Assembly (NCBI GenBank): GCA_039654915.1
Contig: CM077594.1
Location: 111,800,893 to 111,864,892, forward strand
Direction of reading: 5' to 3'
Length of the DNA stretch: 64,000 bases
DNA from: Aquilaria yunnanensis
Lineage: Eukaryota; Streptophyta; Magnoliopsida; Malvales; Thymelaeaceae
The notes below the pieces were generated by a model. It worked only from the letters and a program-made list of their open reading frames with translations, did not search any database and was not told the origin of the DNA. The position numbers were made by a program, and so were the translations under genes. Shown piece by piece: positions 1 to 15,000 of this stretch; position 1 is the first letter of the stretch, and each line of letters starts with the position of its first letter.

Positions 1-3000
1 TTGTAAACCGTGAAGAGGTTGCAGTCTATCCCATATACAGAGATCCAGTAAGTGAGATCTTCACCTTTGCATGAACTTATCACATCACTGTTTGCATTAC
101 CTCTACCATTTCAGGATTTGAATAACTTTTTGGAGCTAACACTATTCAATGCACATTAATTGTATTATTTTCCATGTAAGCAGTTTATAAAGTTTTCTGT
201 TTCTACTTGCTTTGCATTCCTTCTTGTTAGTTGCAATTTTAGTAGCTTTGCTTCCACTTATACATGGCGCTAACATTTTCTTTTTAAATAGGTTCATGAT
301 TTTGGCTTCTTTCGGTATAACCCTGACATGATTCAGTTTCTGAAATATGAGGAGATTCCACTTTCCCCTGAAGCCGCATGTGTTGGACTAGAGATACGTG
401 TTGTAGGCAATGATAGTGGGGAAAAGGTAGTTAGTTGTCTGTGTTTGCAATGTCTATGTTGTGTTGCAGTGGCATTGATTGCAACTACTTCGGGTGATAA
501 TAATTAAAGGTTTTTTGTTTCCCTTTATTTTCCTGAATGTTTTTTCTGATACCTAATACTAGAATCACTTCTCTATATAACCAACTGCACTCATAGTGAT
601 GGTAGAAAACATTCTTGTTGCAGTTTTGCTGTTCTGAATATCTGTGTTCAATTACCATAATTTTTTAGTTTCCCTATAAAAAAATGATATAGGAAGGAGT
701 GAATTGTCAATACTTTTTGTTAATCGAAGTGCAGTAAAAGCATTGGTACAAGTGGTTTATGGTATTTTTCATATTATGTTATTATTGTGCCTTGTTTGTT
801 TTAAGGTATATGCTGTCCATCCTTTCAATTATAATTTCATCCGGCATGCGTTGCATGTAATTTTTCCTGTGGTCCTACAATCATGTGATCTGAATGCTGT
901 AAAATAGGGAATTGATGGTGTTGAAGGGTTTGGGAAGTTATAAAATTTCTATCCTCAGTATATGTTTATTTTCAAATTGCAGGTTTCAATACTAGCTGGT
1001 ACACTGGCTCGCTTGGATAGAGATGCTCCACATTATAAAAAGTATGTCACAGTTTCCATTTACTTTTCATATCATCTTCTCTGTCAAGAAAACTGTGTAA
1101 TAGTAAAACCTGGGTTCTTAGCCTTTTCACTTAAATGTTTCTTTTTGTTTAGTCACTCAAAATTTTTTCATTTTTTTCTTATGGAAAAAGGTGTAAAGGT
1201 TTAAGGTTGATTGAATTTTATCTTGAAACTCATGCCAGTGCTTTATTTATTTTGCCCAGTGCTTTTACCCCAACAGTGTTCTTTTTTGGTGTCACATCAG
1301 TCATTATATCTACATTATGGCTATATTTAGACAATAATGCTTGTCTAATGGACCAAACAAGCCTAGCTTTACATCTTTTTCTCCAGTGAAGAAGGCTAGC
1401 TGCCTAGTCTTCCATCCGGACTTGCTTTAAACCAAGAGGATGGAAAAATAGATCTTTGTAGTTGACTTCAATTCACTCATCTATTCTTCATCATCCAAAA
1501 GAAAAAAAAAATGATGGTAATTTATAAGTTACACATCCAATGAAATTGAAGGTTATTTTTGGCCTTGTTTGCCTGGTGTCGTATACTCCTCAGCCCATGT
1601 GTGTAAATTATAGAAACTTATTGCTCATCCTTTTGATCTTCGAGAACTTGTAGAGAGCTTGATTACAGTGATATGTTTGTTACAGGGATGGATATAACGA
1701 CTTCAACACATTCTATATGCAAGTACGCTTCTGATTTTTATCGTTTTGCTTGTGATTTTGTGAAGTAACCGTGTGTGGATTCATATGTTTGGGTTATAGC
1801 TTCATCTTATTCCTGAAATTTTCTGTTAGCCAAGTTTGTCTGCTTAGGTTTGTGCTTAGTTCATGTTTTACCTTTTTGACTCCATCCAGGCAGCTGCTTT
1901 TGCAGTTCTCTTCTTTCCATGTAAGGCAATTGACCTGAAAGCATTATAGGCTTGTTCTGGGGAGCTGCAGGATTGTGGGAGGAATGTGGGCTTGGTCAGG
2001 TATTTAGTGCCAGGGTTAGGAAGGGCCATTAGCTCGATTCTCATGCCACTATATTTTTTTTGTTTGGTCTGGCATGAGGTAAAATGAGGAACTGAAGAGT
2101 GTTTCGTGCAGTGTGTGGTTTGGTTTGATTAAATTTTACTAAAAAAGCTGACCGTACTAATAATGACACTTCCCCCAACGCTTGATATTATTTACACTTC
2201 TCCCCCCAAGTTTTGGAAAGCTAATATTATATAGGTACAATAATCACTTAAAAACATTTTTTGATATGGTAATTAAATTTTATGAATATTTTAACTTACC
2301 CTTCTAAAAAAAGACAAATTAATAAAAAAAATACTTGCTTTATACAATAATAATTTTAAATGTGTTTTTAAGGTTTGTTAATGTGTAAAGCTTCAAGATA
2401 TCTAAATAAGTACTATTAATGCATTATTATTATGGGTAAATGTAATGTATTAGTAATTTGCCCCGAAGGTTCCGTACTATTTACTCTAGTCCATCATGTT
2501 CTTGATATGTACACTTAACCCCCACAAACATCACCTTGGCTGCCCCATGTGTTAAAAGGGTGAGGCCAAATGCTCTGATTGACCTTCCAAGTTTCAGAAC
2601 TGGTGCAAATCACCCCCTAAATTTGCAATTTAATTTCCAGTATCCCCAAGTACTATTCTTATTTATGTTTATACTCAACTAAGATCTAGAATACTTTAGG
2701 TAGAGTTATTCTAATCAATGTTTATATTTTGCTTTTAATATAAGTGGACACACAGAGACACCAGTTTTTCTTTCTAATTTTCGTTTTCCATCAAATTTTA
2801 GTATTATATTAATAAGAAAATTATGGAAGTTTTGAAGCCTAAAGTTATTTTTACAAAGAATTAGAAGTAAGCTAATTAGTCATTAAAATCAAACAAGAAA
2901 GAGAAATGAAAACCCAATCAAAAAGAAAAAAGCCATGAACTTTATTCATTTCTGAACCTAAATCGATCTACACTTTGGAATCCAACCCCGAGAATCACCA

Positions 3001-6000
3001 AATTGGTCCTCTTCTGTAGCAACATCTCTTGCTGGTTGCATCCCCATTCATCAGCAGGGTCCGCTTCCTCATCAACCGGTTCAGCTTCTACCAGGAATCG
3101 GTCTCCTCCAGCTATCAGGCTGTCAATTGCAGCATCCATGATGTCATGGGTCTAGTTGGTTTCACAGCTAGCATCAAATTCGCAGAGAGAAATGGCAATG
3201 GCTGAGGAGGGTGGTTGTTCTGTTAAATCCAAAAGTTTTGGGGTGTTCAGGCTCAAATATAAAAGGTAGAGCGTAAGTAGAGATATTTGCTATTTTCCTG
3301 AACAGAAGTTTTAACAGTGCTAATGTGTGAGAGGGTTAAGCGTGTATTTCCAAAAATATTGGGGGGACAAGTGTAAATAGTACAAAATCTCAGATGCAAC
3401 TTGCCCCTATTATTAATGCAAAAGAAAGTGGACCTTCAGCTGTTTATTAACCGTCAAACCATTAGCATACAATTTGAATTTATTTGATGATTATTATTAC
3501 AACTCCAAATTAGGATTTTAAAGGTTAATGTTAGACAATGTGAAAGAAGTAGGCAGTAAATGGTGGGTTTCCAAACCTGGGGGGCGAGCTTGTGAATGGT
3601 ACCAAACTTTGGGAGGGGTGGTGTTGCTGACCGTACATATTTTGGAGCAATATCCTTCTTAATTCAAAATACAAAATCATTAACTATTGGTACTCAAATA
3701 AGCCATTGGTACTAAAACATGCATATAAGGATATCAATTTTAGATTCTAACACCTTACGGAATTTTTTTCATTTTATGGCATCGCTATTATTTGGTTTGC
3801 TTTATAGATTGTATGGTTTGACTTCCTATTGAATCAAACCGAAACTGATAGTTCTTTCTCCTATTTTTTTAATTGCTATGCCAAACATAAAACTAATGCT
3901 ACTTTTAACTGAACCAAGCTTGACCTATATCCATAGTTTAGTTTTAACCAAAGCATGCATTGCCCACACCAAGAAGTTACTAAATATTTTTACGTATTAA
4001 GTTCTAATTGTTAAAAGAAATGAATATTTCTTGTGTAAGATTATTAATTATCTAATGAGGATATGAATATTTCCTCCTCCTGATCATAATCATACTGCAT
4101 CTTAGTTCAAACTATATTGGAGTCAGTGGCGTGAAGTTTATAGTGTCAATTAATTGTTTAAAGTTAGTTAATACTTCAAATTCAAGCAAAAGCGAAGTGA
4201 CAAAAAGTTTTATGTCGAATATTTCTTGGGTACTATGAATATTTCTTGCTTAAGATTACTACTTATCCAATTTTAAGGTTAATCCACTTAGGATGTGTTT
4301 GACTGATTCTGATTTTTTAAGATGACTATTGGAAATGAATTACAAGCAGACAATATTATGTTATTGAAAGAATTTAAATGAATGCAAAAGAAAAAAAAAT
4401 TAATTTGTCCATGTTTGTTTAAAATGAAAATGAAGAAATAGTCAAACTTTTTCACATTTGGTTAAAAGCATAATTGTTAGAGGTAGCGAAGTTTGACCCT
4501 GCCTAATAACCTGCCAACCCAATGAGAAACCTGATGCTTCAACCTGGATTGACTGAAATAAGTCAATGGCAGGAACCTGGGAATTTGAGACCTTGAACTT
4601 GAGTAGCCCAGACTCAGGTTATGAGCCTGAGAATGGCTCAGAACCAATATCTGAATCGGGTGACTGGAAACCAAGAATTGAATTTCATGGACCCTGTTCA
4701 CTTGTACCCAGGTGACTTAGTGATACAACCACGGTGGGTAATTGGCTCACTGTTAGGGATTGGGATAAAAGGCTTTAGGCTTGGAAAGAGAAAAATGTCA
4801 GATTTTATTGCTGAAAATGTGAGTTTGATCACATATAGGCTCTTTGTATAGAGCCTTGATAAACACTTGGAATAGGAATACTAAACCTGACAGGAATAGT
4901 CAATTAACTAGGAGAATAAATTAACCTATTTCTAAGTCTAAAAAGAATAGGACTACTATTAGCATGTAGAGTCTCAGTATAAACAAATCAAAATAAAACA
5001 GAAAAGAAAGAAAAAAAAAGAAAAGCTGCACTGAAATCTGCAGCTGATTGGGCTTAATACTTCTTATATTTTGGCTTTTTCTTAGACTTATTTCTCTTAT
5101 AACTCTCGAGAAATTCCTCAGCTAAATGCTCTGCATCACCTAGACAAGATGAATTGATTGGAGGTTCATCGTAGGTTTGGTATACCCTAGTTTGGGTCAT
5201 CATGTGACTGGTTAATTCTCAGGATTGGTTTACTTGAGGTTGAATAATCTTGTGCCTGGATCACAATACAGCAGTTTATCTTGGTTTATCATTCTAAATT
5301 TGCGGTCATCCTAGGTCATAGTCACATGAGTTTGGGTCATCTTTATTCTAGGTCATATATGTTCATGTCATTTGGCGTGTAAGCCGTGTTAGGTTCATTT
5401 CAAACTGAATATTTCACAACTGGTCTATCAAGTCAACTTGGTATTGCCTTCAACTCATTAGTTCAGAGTAATTCTTAGGTTTGATTCATCTAGGGTTTGG
5501 ATCATGTTGGGTTCTGTCTGCTTGAGTTCAAGTCATTCAGGGCTTCGGTTATATGAGGTTGGAACTTCTCAGGTATGGATCATCTCAAGTTTGGGAGATT
5601 AGGTCATCGGTTTGGCTGTTAAGAACATCTTGGCTCCAAGTTATCTTGCTCTGGCCACCTTGAGTCCATGGCCGTCAGGATCTGTAAATCCCTTGACTGT
5701 TGAATTCAGAAATAAAACCTTGTTGTTCAAGAAAAGGAAACTATTCCAGGAACATTTAGGAATAACACCCTGACACGGGAAAGTTTGGAATCTCACTTTT
5801 CAACTGTCTCAAGAGTTAGAACTCTTGAGTTTAAAGCACCCTTTGTGTGTTAGTTCTGTGGGCATGTACCCTCTAGGGAGTTTACTTGGGTTTGAGTCCA
5901 CTGATGCCTCTTTCCACCATTAAAAAAATGCCACACCCTGAAGCTTTTATGATTACATTTTTTACCTTCAATATAGGAGCTAGAATGTTATTTTTTTATA

Positions 6001-9000
6001 CTTATTTTTAGGCAGCATCTGGGACTAAAGGCGGCTCAAGTGGATCACCAGTGATTGATTGGCAAGGTAGGGCGGTAGCCTTGAATGCTGGAAGCAAATC
6101 ATCAAGTGCATCTGCCTTTTTCCTGCCCCTAGAACGTGTGAGTACATCAAGTTTAATTGCTTCATTTCCATGGGTGTAAGTATTATTGAACTTTTTTAGG
6201 TTGCCTTTCAGGGTTGTTCAAAACTTACTATGAAAATTTGAGTAGTTTTCTTGCACTTTGCATATTAACCTTGACCTTGGTGCATCTACGGACGTTGAAC
6301 CTTCACCAAGTGGGTAAGGTGGTCTAAGAAATCCAAAGCTGTTCAATTGCATTGGGTTATATACTGTTTGGGTTAAAATTTTCAATATGAAAAAATATGA
6401 TAGATTGCGAGGATAGTCCTTAATCTTTAATTATCATTCTGTTTTAATTCTTAACCTATTGATTGTTCTATTTTGGTCCTAAACCTATTAAAAATGTCTC
6501 ATTATGGTCATATTAGAAACATTTGATTTTCGCCCCTCACTGGATGAAATTTATTAACTTTGAGTAACTGTTATTAACTTTTGAAATTTTATTTTAAACT
6601 ATCATGTATCCGTCTCCTAATAAATTTGAACAGTGCAATAAGTTTTTTACATTATTAAATAGTTTAAATTATCAATTTTTTTTTTCTGTAAATCAATTTA
6701 TTTCATTAAAATGGGAAAATCACTAATTTTAAATTGTCTATTTACTGTCAAAAAATTGTTGCACAATTTTGATTTGCTGAAAAACAGTTAACGGATGTTT
6801 AAAATTGGAATTTCAAAAGTTGATGTTAGACAATTACACTGAGTTAATGGATTCTATTTGGTGAGGGAGAAAACAAAACAAATTTACCAGGCTTAGGATT
6901 AGGGGCTAAAACAACAGGATAATTAAATATTAGGACTCTGAAATTTCTCTAAAAAAGATGGTATTTACTCAAGTTGCCATGTTGTGCAAGTTGATTTTAT
7001 ATGACCAACCTTGTGCTGAAATACAACCATGGCAACCGAGTCATTGCCATCTCACATGCAAGTATAAACAGTTGACGCAGCGAGTTAGCGTAAGAAACAA
7101 GGGTTGAGCTCGTCAAGCCCGGGATAGAAAAAATTTGGAATTTTCCCTAGAAGAGGGTAACTGATTCTTTACTCAAGTTTGTTGTAAAACATGGCGCTAA
7201 GAGTTTATTTATAAAGTTGCATAAAGCCCTAATCCTAAAAGTAACAGAAAACCCAAAAGACTAGGAATCCTAAGATAACTAGGAAACCTGAAAAGTAGGA
7301 AATAAATCACTACAAAACAAATAAAGCACTATAATGAGAGTCTATTTCTTTCCCTTCTTCTTAGCCTTCTTTCAATCCTCCTATTCTAGGAATTTGTCAA
7401 CCATACGCTCCACATCAGTCCCCTCCACTTGAGAAAAACTCGTCCTCTAGTTGTTGGAAGATATGGATATAAGGGCTTATAGAGGGATAACAAGGGAAAA
7501 GGTCCGCCATATTGAATGTCTTAGAAATTCCCATACTATTAGGCAAGTCGATCACATAGGCATTATTGTTGATCCTCTTTAGAACCTCGTACGGACCATA
7601 CTTTTGTGGCAGCAACTTACTATATGTACCCACCGGAAACCTCTCCTTTGGTAGGAACACCATCACCTGATCACCGACTTAAAAAATCTGCTCACGACGA
7701 CATCGATCAGCCACTTGCTTATGCCTCTGGTTTGCTTGTTCCAGCCTTTTTTTGACTTCAGCTTGGACATCTTGCCATTGAGTTGCCATATTCTCTGCTG
7801 CCTTACTGTTTCCAGCATTGTTAGGTAACTTTGCTAGATCAAGTGCATGTTGCGGAGGTTTAGTATAGACAACAGAGAATGGAGACCGCCCAATTGCGCT
7901 TTGAACCTTGTTATTGTAGGCCAATTCTGCTTGAGCCGATGCTAAATCCAATTACTTAGGACGGTCACCGTAGATACTCCGTATGGAATTACCCAGCATT
8001 CTATTCACCACCTCCATTTGCCCATCAGTTTGAGGATGAGCTGTGCTGCTGAACTGTAAGGATGAATTGAACTGATGCCACAAGGTCCACCAAAAGTGCC
8101 CCTAGAACTTAATATCATGATCATACGTGACGGTTTTAGGAACCCCGTGCAAATGTATGACCTCCCTAAAAAAGAGCCTTGCAATCCCACTGGCATCAGC
8201 AGTCCGCTTACAATCAAGAAAATACGCCATCTTAGAGAACCTATCAACAACAAAAAAGATAGAATCCATGCCTCGTTGGGTACGAGGCAGCCTCAAGACA
8301 AAATCCATGGATAGGTCCTAAATATTTCTTGGAGCCGACAAAGGCATTTACGGTTCGGTGTTTTGCAACTGGCCCTTGGAGACTTGATAGTCATAGTACC
8401 TCTTTGCTAGACTGTCAATGTCCCTGTGCTTATGAGGCTAGAAATACCGCTCCTCCACGACAGCAAACACCTTATCGCGTCCCAATTGTCCAGTAAGACA
8501 ACCCCCATGCAAGTTACGAATCAACTTTTCTCTCGAGGACTTAGGGATGCAAACCAATTCCCTTTTAAAAGAAAGCCATCCAGAAGATAAAAATCATCAG
8601 TATGACTAAAAATACACTTCTCCCATACCTCCTGGAAATCTCCGTCAGTGGGATACAACTCCTTCAGCTCATCTAAGTCAACAATCTCTTGCTTCAAAGT
8701 TAACCAATAGATCGGCTCTCTTGCTCAATGTATCGGCAACCTTATTTTGTACTCTAGCTTTATGCACTAGCTTGTATGGAAATTTCTGTAGGAACTGCAC
8801 CCATCTTGCGTGCATATCCTTGCTGATTCACCTTTGAGTATTCAAATACTTCAAAGCATCATGATAATAGAACTCCTTATCATAGGTTGTCTACTTACGC
8901 CTCGCCTCACTGAGCTTTTCACTAAAATAGGCTACTGGATGGCCTCTTTGAGATAGAGCAACATCAATTCCCGCGCTGTTGATATCACACTCCACCTCAA

Positions 9001-12000
9001 ACAAGGCATCAAAATCCGGCAGTGCTAAATTAGAGGCGGCAGACAACCTCTCTTTTAGCAAGCTAAAACTCATCTCTACCTCCTCTCCCCATTGGAATTT
9101 GCCCGTCTTTAGGCATTCATTAATTGGGGCAGTGATGGTACTGAAATCTCTAACAAATCGCCTGTAGAAGGTTGCCAACCCTCGGAAACTCCTTACTTCT
9201 GTAATTGTTTTGGGGATTGGCCATTCCTTGACAGCCAGAATTTTCACCTCGTCCACATGAATACCATTAGCACTCACCACATAATCGAGGAATAACAGCT
9301 AGGATATCATAAACTTGCACGTCTTCAAATTTGCGTACAACTTATTTTCCTGAAGAACTATTGACACTTCCCGAAGATGCAAAAGGTGATTTGACTCTCA
9401 ACTACTATAGATCATTTCTTCTTCAAAATAAACCACCATAAATTTCCCAATAAAAGACTTCAATACCTGATTCATAAGCCACATAAAGGTACTAGGGGCA
9501 TTGGACAGCCTGAAAGGCATCACCAACCACCCATATAGGCATTCCTTTATTTTAAACGCCATCTTCCGCTCATCCCCTATCCTGATACGAATATGATGAC
9601 ACCCAGTCCCCAAGTCAATTTTCGAAGACTTCATAGCTCTATGCAACATGTCCAGCATCTCATCTAATCGGGAGATTGGAAAACCATAACCAATGGTAAT
9701 TTTGTTGATTGCCTTGCTATCAACACATTCTCCAACTACCATATGATTTTGGAGTCAACAATGCCAGAACCACGCATGGACTCATACTCTTCTGTATGTG
9801 TCCCTTTTGCAACAGTTCTTCTACTTTTTCCTGCAACACCTTGCCCTCCTAGGACTCATCCAATAGTGTGGTTGATTGGCAAACATGCCCCTGGAACCTA
9901 ATCAATATGGTGTTGGATTTCCCTCATTGGTGGAAGCCCTTCAGGAAGCTCCTCTGGCCTAATGTTGCTAAACTCTTGCAATAAGGACTGTACTGTACTG
10001 CTTCTCGAACAACCAGTTCTTCCTTGCTGTCTACATTTAGGATCGGCTTGAGCACCACAACATAGACTTCTCCGGTACCTTTTATGGCAGCTTGCATCTC
10101 TTGTTCGGTTTGGACTAACATCACAGCTGCCTACCCCTCCACTTTAGAAGCTTTGGAAAGTCTCACTCTTTTCAACGGCTTCAATGAGAATTGCTTTCCA
10201 TCCTCCTGCTTGTAAATATTATCTCGCCCATCATGAATAGCTGCAGCATCTAACTGCCCAAGTCTCTGAAGCACACATCCATATCTACTATTTCACAATA
10301 AACCTCATCTTTATATTGTCTTATGGAAAAAGGAACCTTCCACCTTTTTGTAACCCCGATTTTGTTCGTGGCCTTGATCCACGCAATGGTGTAGGGATTC
10401 AGATGCTTCTATGTCTGTAGACCCAGTTGTTTGACCACATCGCTACTGATAATGTTCTCACAACCGCTGTCAATAATCACATCAAATAGGTGTGTAGTAA
10501 TGGTGCATCGATTACGAAACAACTGTTGTTGTTGAGGCTTGAACATCACCTTCTAGATTTCATAAGTCACACCCCCATCTTCCTCTTCCTCATGCGCATC
10601 TTCTTCCCCATCAGGTCTGCAACTAATCTCTCCCTCGCCTTCACGCTTAAAAACATTAGCGGTCCTCCTTAGACAATCATTGGATAGATGGGCGGGGTTA
10701 AGACATATATAACACATTTCCTTTCAGTCTAGGGTATGCATTATTGGTTGCCGTTCTTGGTTGGGGATTAGTTGTGGGCTTTGGCACTTCATTGGGCCTA
10801 GCTACCTTCTATTTTCTGGCCACCTTCTCTTCTAAAAAATGCGCACGCCTCTCCGCTGGCCGATCTATAGACTTGTCTATTGGGGCCCTTGAATTCTCCC
10901 CACCACAGCTTCACTGATGAAATTCCGTACAAGGCTCTATCCAGTTACATTGCTATAGCGTTGACTCTGCAAGCATAGCCAAGTTCCTTGTCTCCATTAT
11001 CTCTCGCACCACTTGTACCCCGATAGCTCTCTGGATTGCTAGTTTCAATCCCTCAATATATCGTGACACGTGTTGGTCCTCTGATTCCTATAGATCATTC
11101 TTCTTGGACAGCCCCATAAACTGCGCAATATAATCTAAAACAGACCTCGTTCCCTGTTGCAACGTCTAATATTGATGGAACAATATCTGCTCAAAATCGG
11201 GTGGAAGGAAATCCTGACATATCTGTTATGGAATGTTATTTATAGTTTAGGAAACATAATAATCTCTCTTTATTCCTAGGGATTTTTTTTCCCTGTATTC
11301 TCCTATCTATTATATAAAGGTTGTGTGAAAGTCTTGTGTTGATTAAAGCCCTCTATTTATTAACCTGGTATTAGAGCCTAAGCCCTTGCCGCAGCCGCTA
11401 CCAGAAAATTATACCCACCTTTACGATTCCATTGCCCTGACTAGTACCCTTCTGTTTGCTTAACCAGACTAAAAACCAAGAACACAGCCACATCCAGGAG
11501 TCAAGGAGATGCAACGTCAGAGGGATCAGTTGGTGGTTGTGACATTGCTGGCAGAGCTGAAGCTGGAATTTGAACCAGTTCGTTCCCAGATTCTTGGACG
11601 GATGGAGCTTCCTTCATTACCTGATGTTTTCCCATGGCTCTCTTGCACTATGATGAAGAAAAGTTCTGCAAGCAACATTTCCAACTGGTCTGCCCTTGCA
11701 GTACGGCCTAGTCCACAAACAAGCAATGGTTGTGGAGGTGTTCGTGAAGGATGTGATAGTCGTGGTGGTCGTAGTGGTTGGGGTGGACGTTATTGAGATT
11801 CATGTTTGTACTACACCTATTGTGAGAGAGATGGACATGAGGAGACTTGTTGGGGCAGGGATCTTGCTTTGTGGGCAGCACATATCGACACACTTGAGGA
11901 GTCATCTTCAGCTGTAGCCCCACAACAGCCTGTTGTGATATCTCAGGAAGAGTACACTAAGTACCTAATGTTTCAGTCCGCACGGTAGGCTTCCTCTTCT

Positions 12001-15000
12001 TCTATGGCTTCTGTGTTCATCGATGTAAGCCAACAGCTTGTTATTCGTCTAAGCTTCCTAAAAATCAACTATAGGTGTTGGATTGCAGTGTCACAGACCT
12101 CATTTCAGGTAAAACAACCAATTTTGACCATATCTCTCGTTTACCGTTACCTCATGCTATACTCACTATTGCAGATGGATCCACCACCACCATTATAGGT
12201 GTTGGACCCACCCATCCTTGTCAATCTCTTACTCTTATGATCTACTTTGTTTGTTCCTAATTTTCCTTTCAACCTTATGTCTATAAGTAAGCTAACCAAA
12301 CAACTAAATTGCTCAGTTTGTTTCTTTTTTGATCGTGTCGTTATCCAAGATTTGTGGATCAATAAGAAGATTAGAGAAATGCATGAATCAAATGGAATGT
12401 ACTACTTCAACAAATTATGGCAGTCAGTTGCTGGTCATGCATCGTTCTCACCTCTGTTAACTCATGGTCATTTGGGTCATCCATCTTCGGGAAATCTTGA
12501 GAAACTTGTCCCTGATTTGGGCTCAGTCTCCACCTTGGATTGTGAGTCATGTCACCCGGGTAAGCATTGTCGTGCTCCCTACCATTCTCGAGTCAGTAAA
12601 AGGTTTGAAAAACCATTTATGCTAGTTCATATAGATATCTGGGGTCGAAGTTGTGTGAAGTCCAAGTTAGGTTTTCAGTATTTTGTAATTTTTGTTGATG
12701 ACTTTTGGCGAATGACTTGGCTGTTTTTAATGAAGGATTGTTCTGAGGTATTCTCTATCTTTTGTTCCTTTTGTGCTGAAATTCAGAACCAGTTTAATTC
12801 TCCAATTAATATTCTTTGCAGTGACAATGCTAAAGAATATTTCTCTAACTCAAAATGTCCAGCTACATGCAGCTGTAGGGAATTATACATCAATCTTCAT
12901 GTCCGAAGACATCTCAACAAAATGGAGCGGCTAAGGGAAAAATCGAACACATTGTTAAAACAGCTCGTACCTTTTTAGTTCACATGAATGTTCACAAAAA
13001 TTTTTGAGGCAATAGTGTTCTTACTGCATGTTTTCTCATAATTTGAATGCCTTCATTTTGTCAGTTAAAATCCCATTCTCTGTTTTGTTTGCCTCCCGAG
13101 CTCCATTTTCTATTGTACCATGAATTTTTGGATGTGTATGCCTTGTTCATCAACACCAGCTTAGCACAGACAAGTTAGATCTTAGAGCCTTAAGATGCGT
13201 TTACCTTGGATACTCTCATCCATAGAAAGGGTAGAAATGCTTTTGTCCCTCATTCAATCGATTTTTTGTTTTAGCCAATGTTACGTTCTTTGAAAAGGCA
13301 CCTTATTTTTCTGATACGTGATCTGTATCTGCTGATACCGATAATTGTCTGCCTTTACCTTTTGTGCCAACTCAAACAGCTCTTGAGAACGATGCGTCAA
13401 ATACTAGTCCTACACCTTTAAAGCACATTCCTGATGTTGATCCCTCCTCTTTAGACTGTTTGTCTAGTCCTGAAGTGCAGGTTTATATTCAGCGTCCTTG
13501 AGGTGAGGTACCGAAAGGAAATTCATGCTCATCACCACCGTCTTATTCATCTTCAAATCCAAATGGTGATGATTCGGATCTTGCAATTGCACTTCGCAAA
13601 GGGAAAATGTCTCGTACTTTTCACCCTTTCTCCAACTTTGTTTCTTATGATTCTTTATCACAATCATATTTTGCCTTTATATCCACCTTGTCCTCTATAC
13701 CCTTGCCTAAGTTTGTTTCAGAAGACATTTCTCATCCTGGGTGGAAGCAACCTTTGGAAGAAGAATTGTCAGCTTTGTGGCTAATAACACGTGGGACTCG
13801 GTTTCTCTTCCGTGTGGTCAAACTGTTGTAGGTTGTCGCTTGGTATTTGCGGTAAAGGTTTAACCTAATGGTACAGTTGATTGATTAAAAGCCCGTCTGG
13901 TAGCAAAAGGATATATTCAGGTATATGGCATGAACTACTTGGAGGCATTTTCTTCAGTAGTCAAAATGACATCTTTTCGTGTTCTTATTGCATTGGCTGC
14001 TTCATGTGTTGCCCTTACATTAGTTGGACATGAAAAATGCCTTTCTTCATGGAGATCTTGAGGAAACTATTTATATGAAGCAACCACCGGTGTTTGTTGC
14101 TCAAGAGAAGCCTGATCGTTTATCGCCTAAGCAGGACGTTGAATGGTTTGAAACAGATGCCACGAGCTAGGTTTAGTCGTTTCAGTTCAGTCATTATGAA
14201 ATTTGGTTTGCAGCGATGTATTTTGGATCACTCTCTTTTTTATTACCACTTTGAAGCTGGTGAAATCCTCTTTATTGTCTATGGTGATGATATTGTTACC
14301 ACTGGTGATGATGTAGTTGGTATTCAATCATTGAAGGTTTTTTTGCAAACCAAGTTTCAAATAGGAGACCTTGGTCCATTGAGATATTTCTTAGGGATTG
14401 AGGTAGCGTGCTTCAAAATGGGATTTTGTCTGTCTCAAAGAAAATATGTTCTCAACCTTTTTGAGCAAACGGGCTTGTCGGGAACCAAAGCGGTGACAGT
14501 CCTATTGAGCCAATTGTCGAGCTTGATGTAGATAAACGGGAATACCTGGAGGATCCTACCAGGTATGAAAGACTTCTTGGTAAATGAAATTATCTAATTG
14601 TTACTCGTCCAAATATTTCATTTACTGTGGGTGGAGTAAGTTAGTTCATGGACTCATACTCGTACGAGCCACTTGGATGCAGTAGTTAGAATTTTGAGAT
14701 ATGTTATAAGAGCACCCGGACGAGGTCTCCTTTACCAAAATCATGATCATACTTAGATTTAGGGATACACAGATGCTGATTGGGTAAGTTACTATGATCG
14801 ACGGTCAACTTTAGTTTACTGTATATTTGTGAGAGGAAACTTGGTGTCATGGAAATGCAAAAAACAAAGTATTGTTATATGGTCAAGTGCTGAATCTTAG
14901 TATAGGGCAATGGCGTATACTACACGTGAACTAGTTTGGTTAAGGCATCTTCTTATGCAGGTTGGTTTCGCACACTCATCTCCTATGGAATTAATGTGTG

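Larger units (their letters stand above)
1723..6011 (+). other. DEG7 intron 4 (4.3 kb)
   Basis: This intron separates the exon ending FYMQ from the exon with the catalytic-serine loop. It holds a Mutator-type TIR element (2158-3625) and a possible solo LTR (4751-5138). From 3637 to 4478 I see only AT-rich unique sequence. From about 5139 to 5700 the sequence is rich in loosely repeated GGGTCAT and GGTTTGG words on the + strand, a degenerate repeat I cannot classify. Confidence 0.75.

Noticed and set aside
4479..5890. A hAT element starting TAGAGGTAGC at 4479
   Set aside because: A possible partner end near 5875 exists, but the 8-bp flanks do not match, so I did not call it.
8075..8321. Overlapping + strand frames inside the gypsy integrase
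   Set aside because: They are the reverse side of the minus-strand integrase remnant and show no domain of their own.
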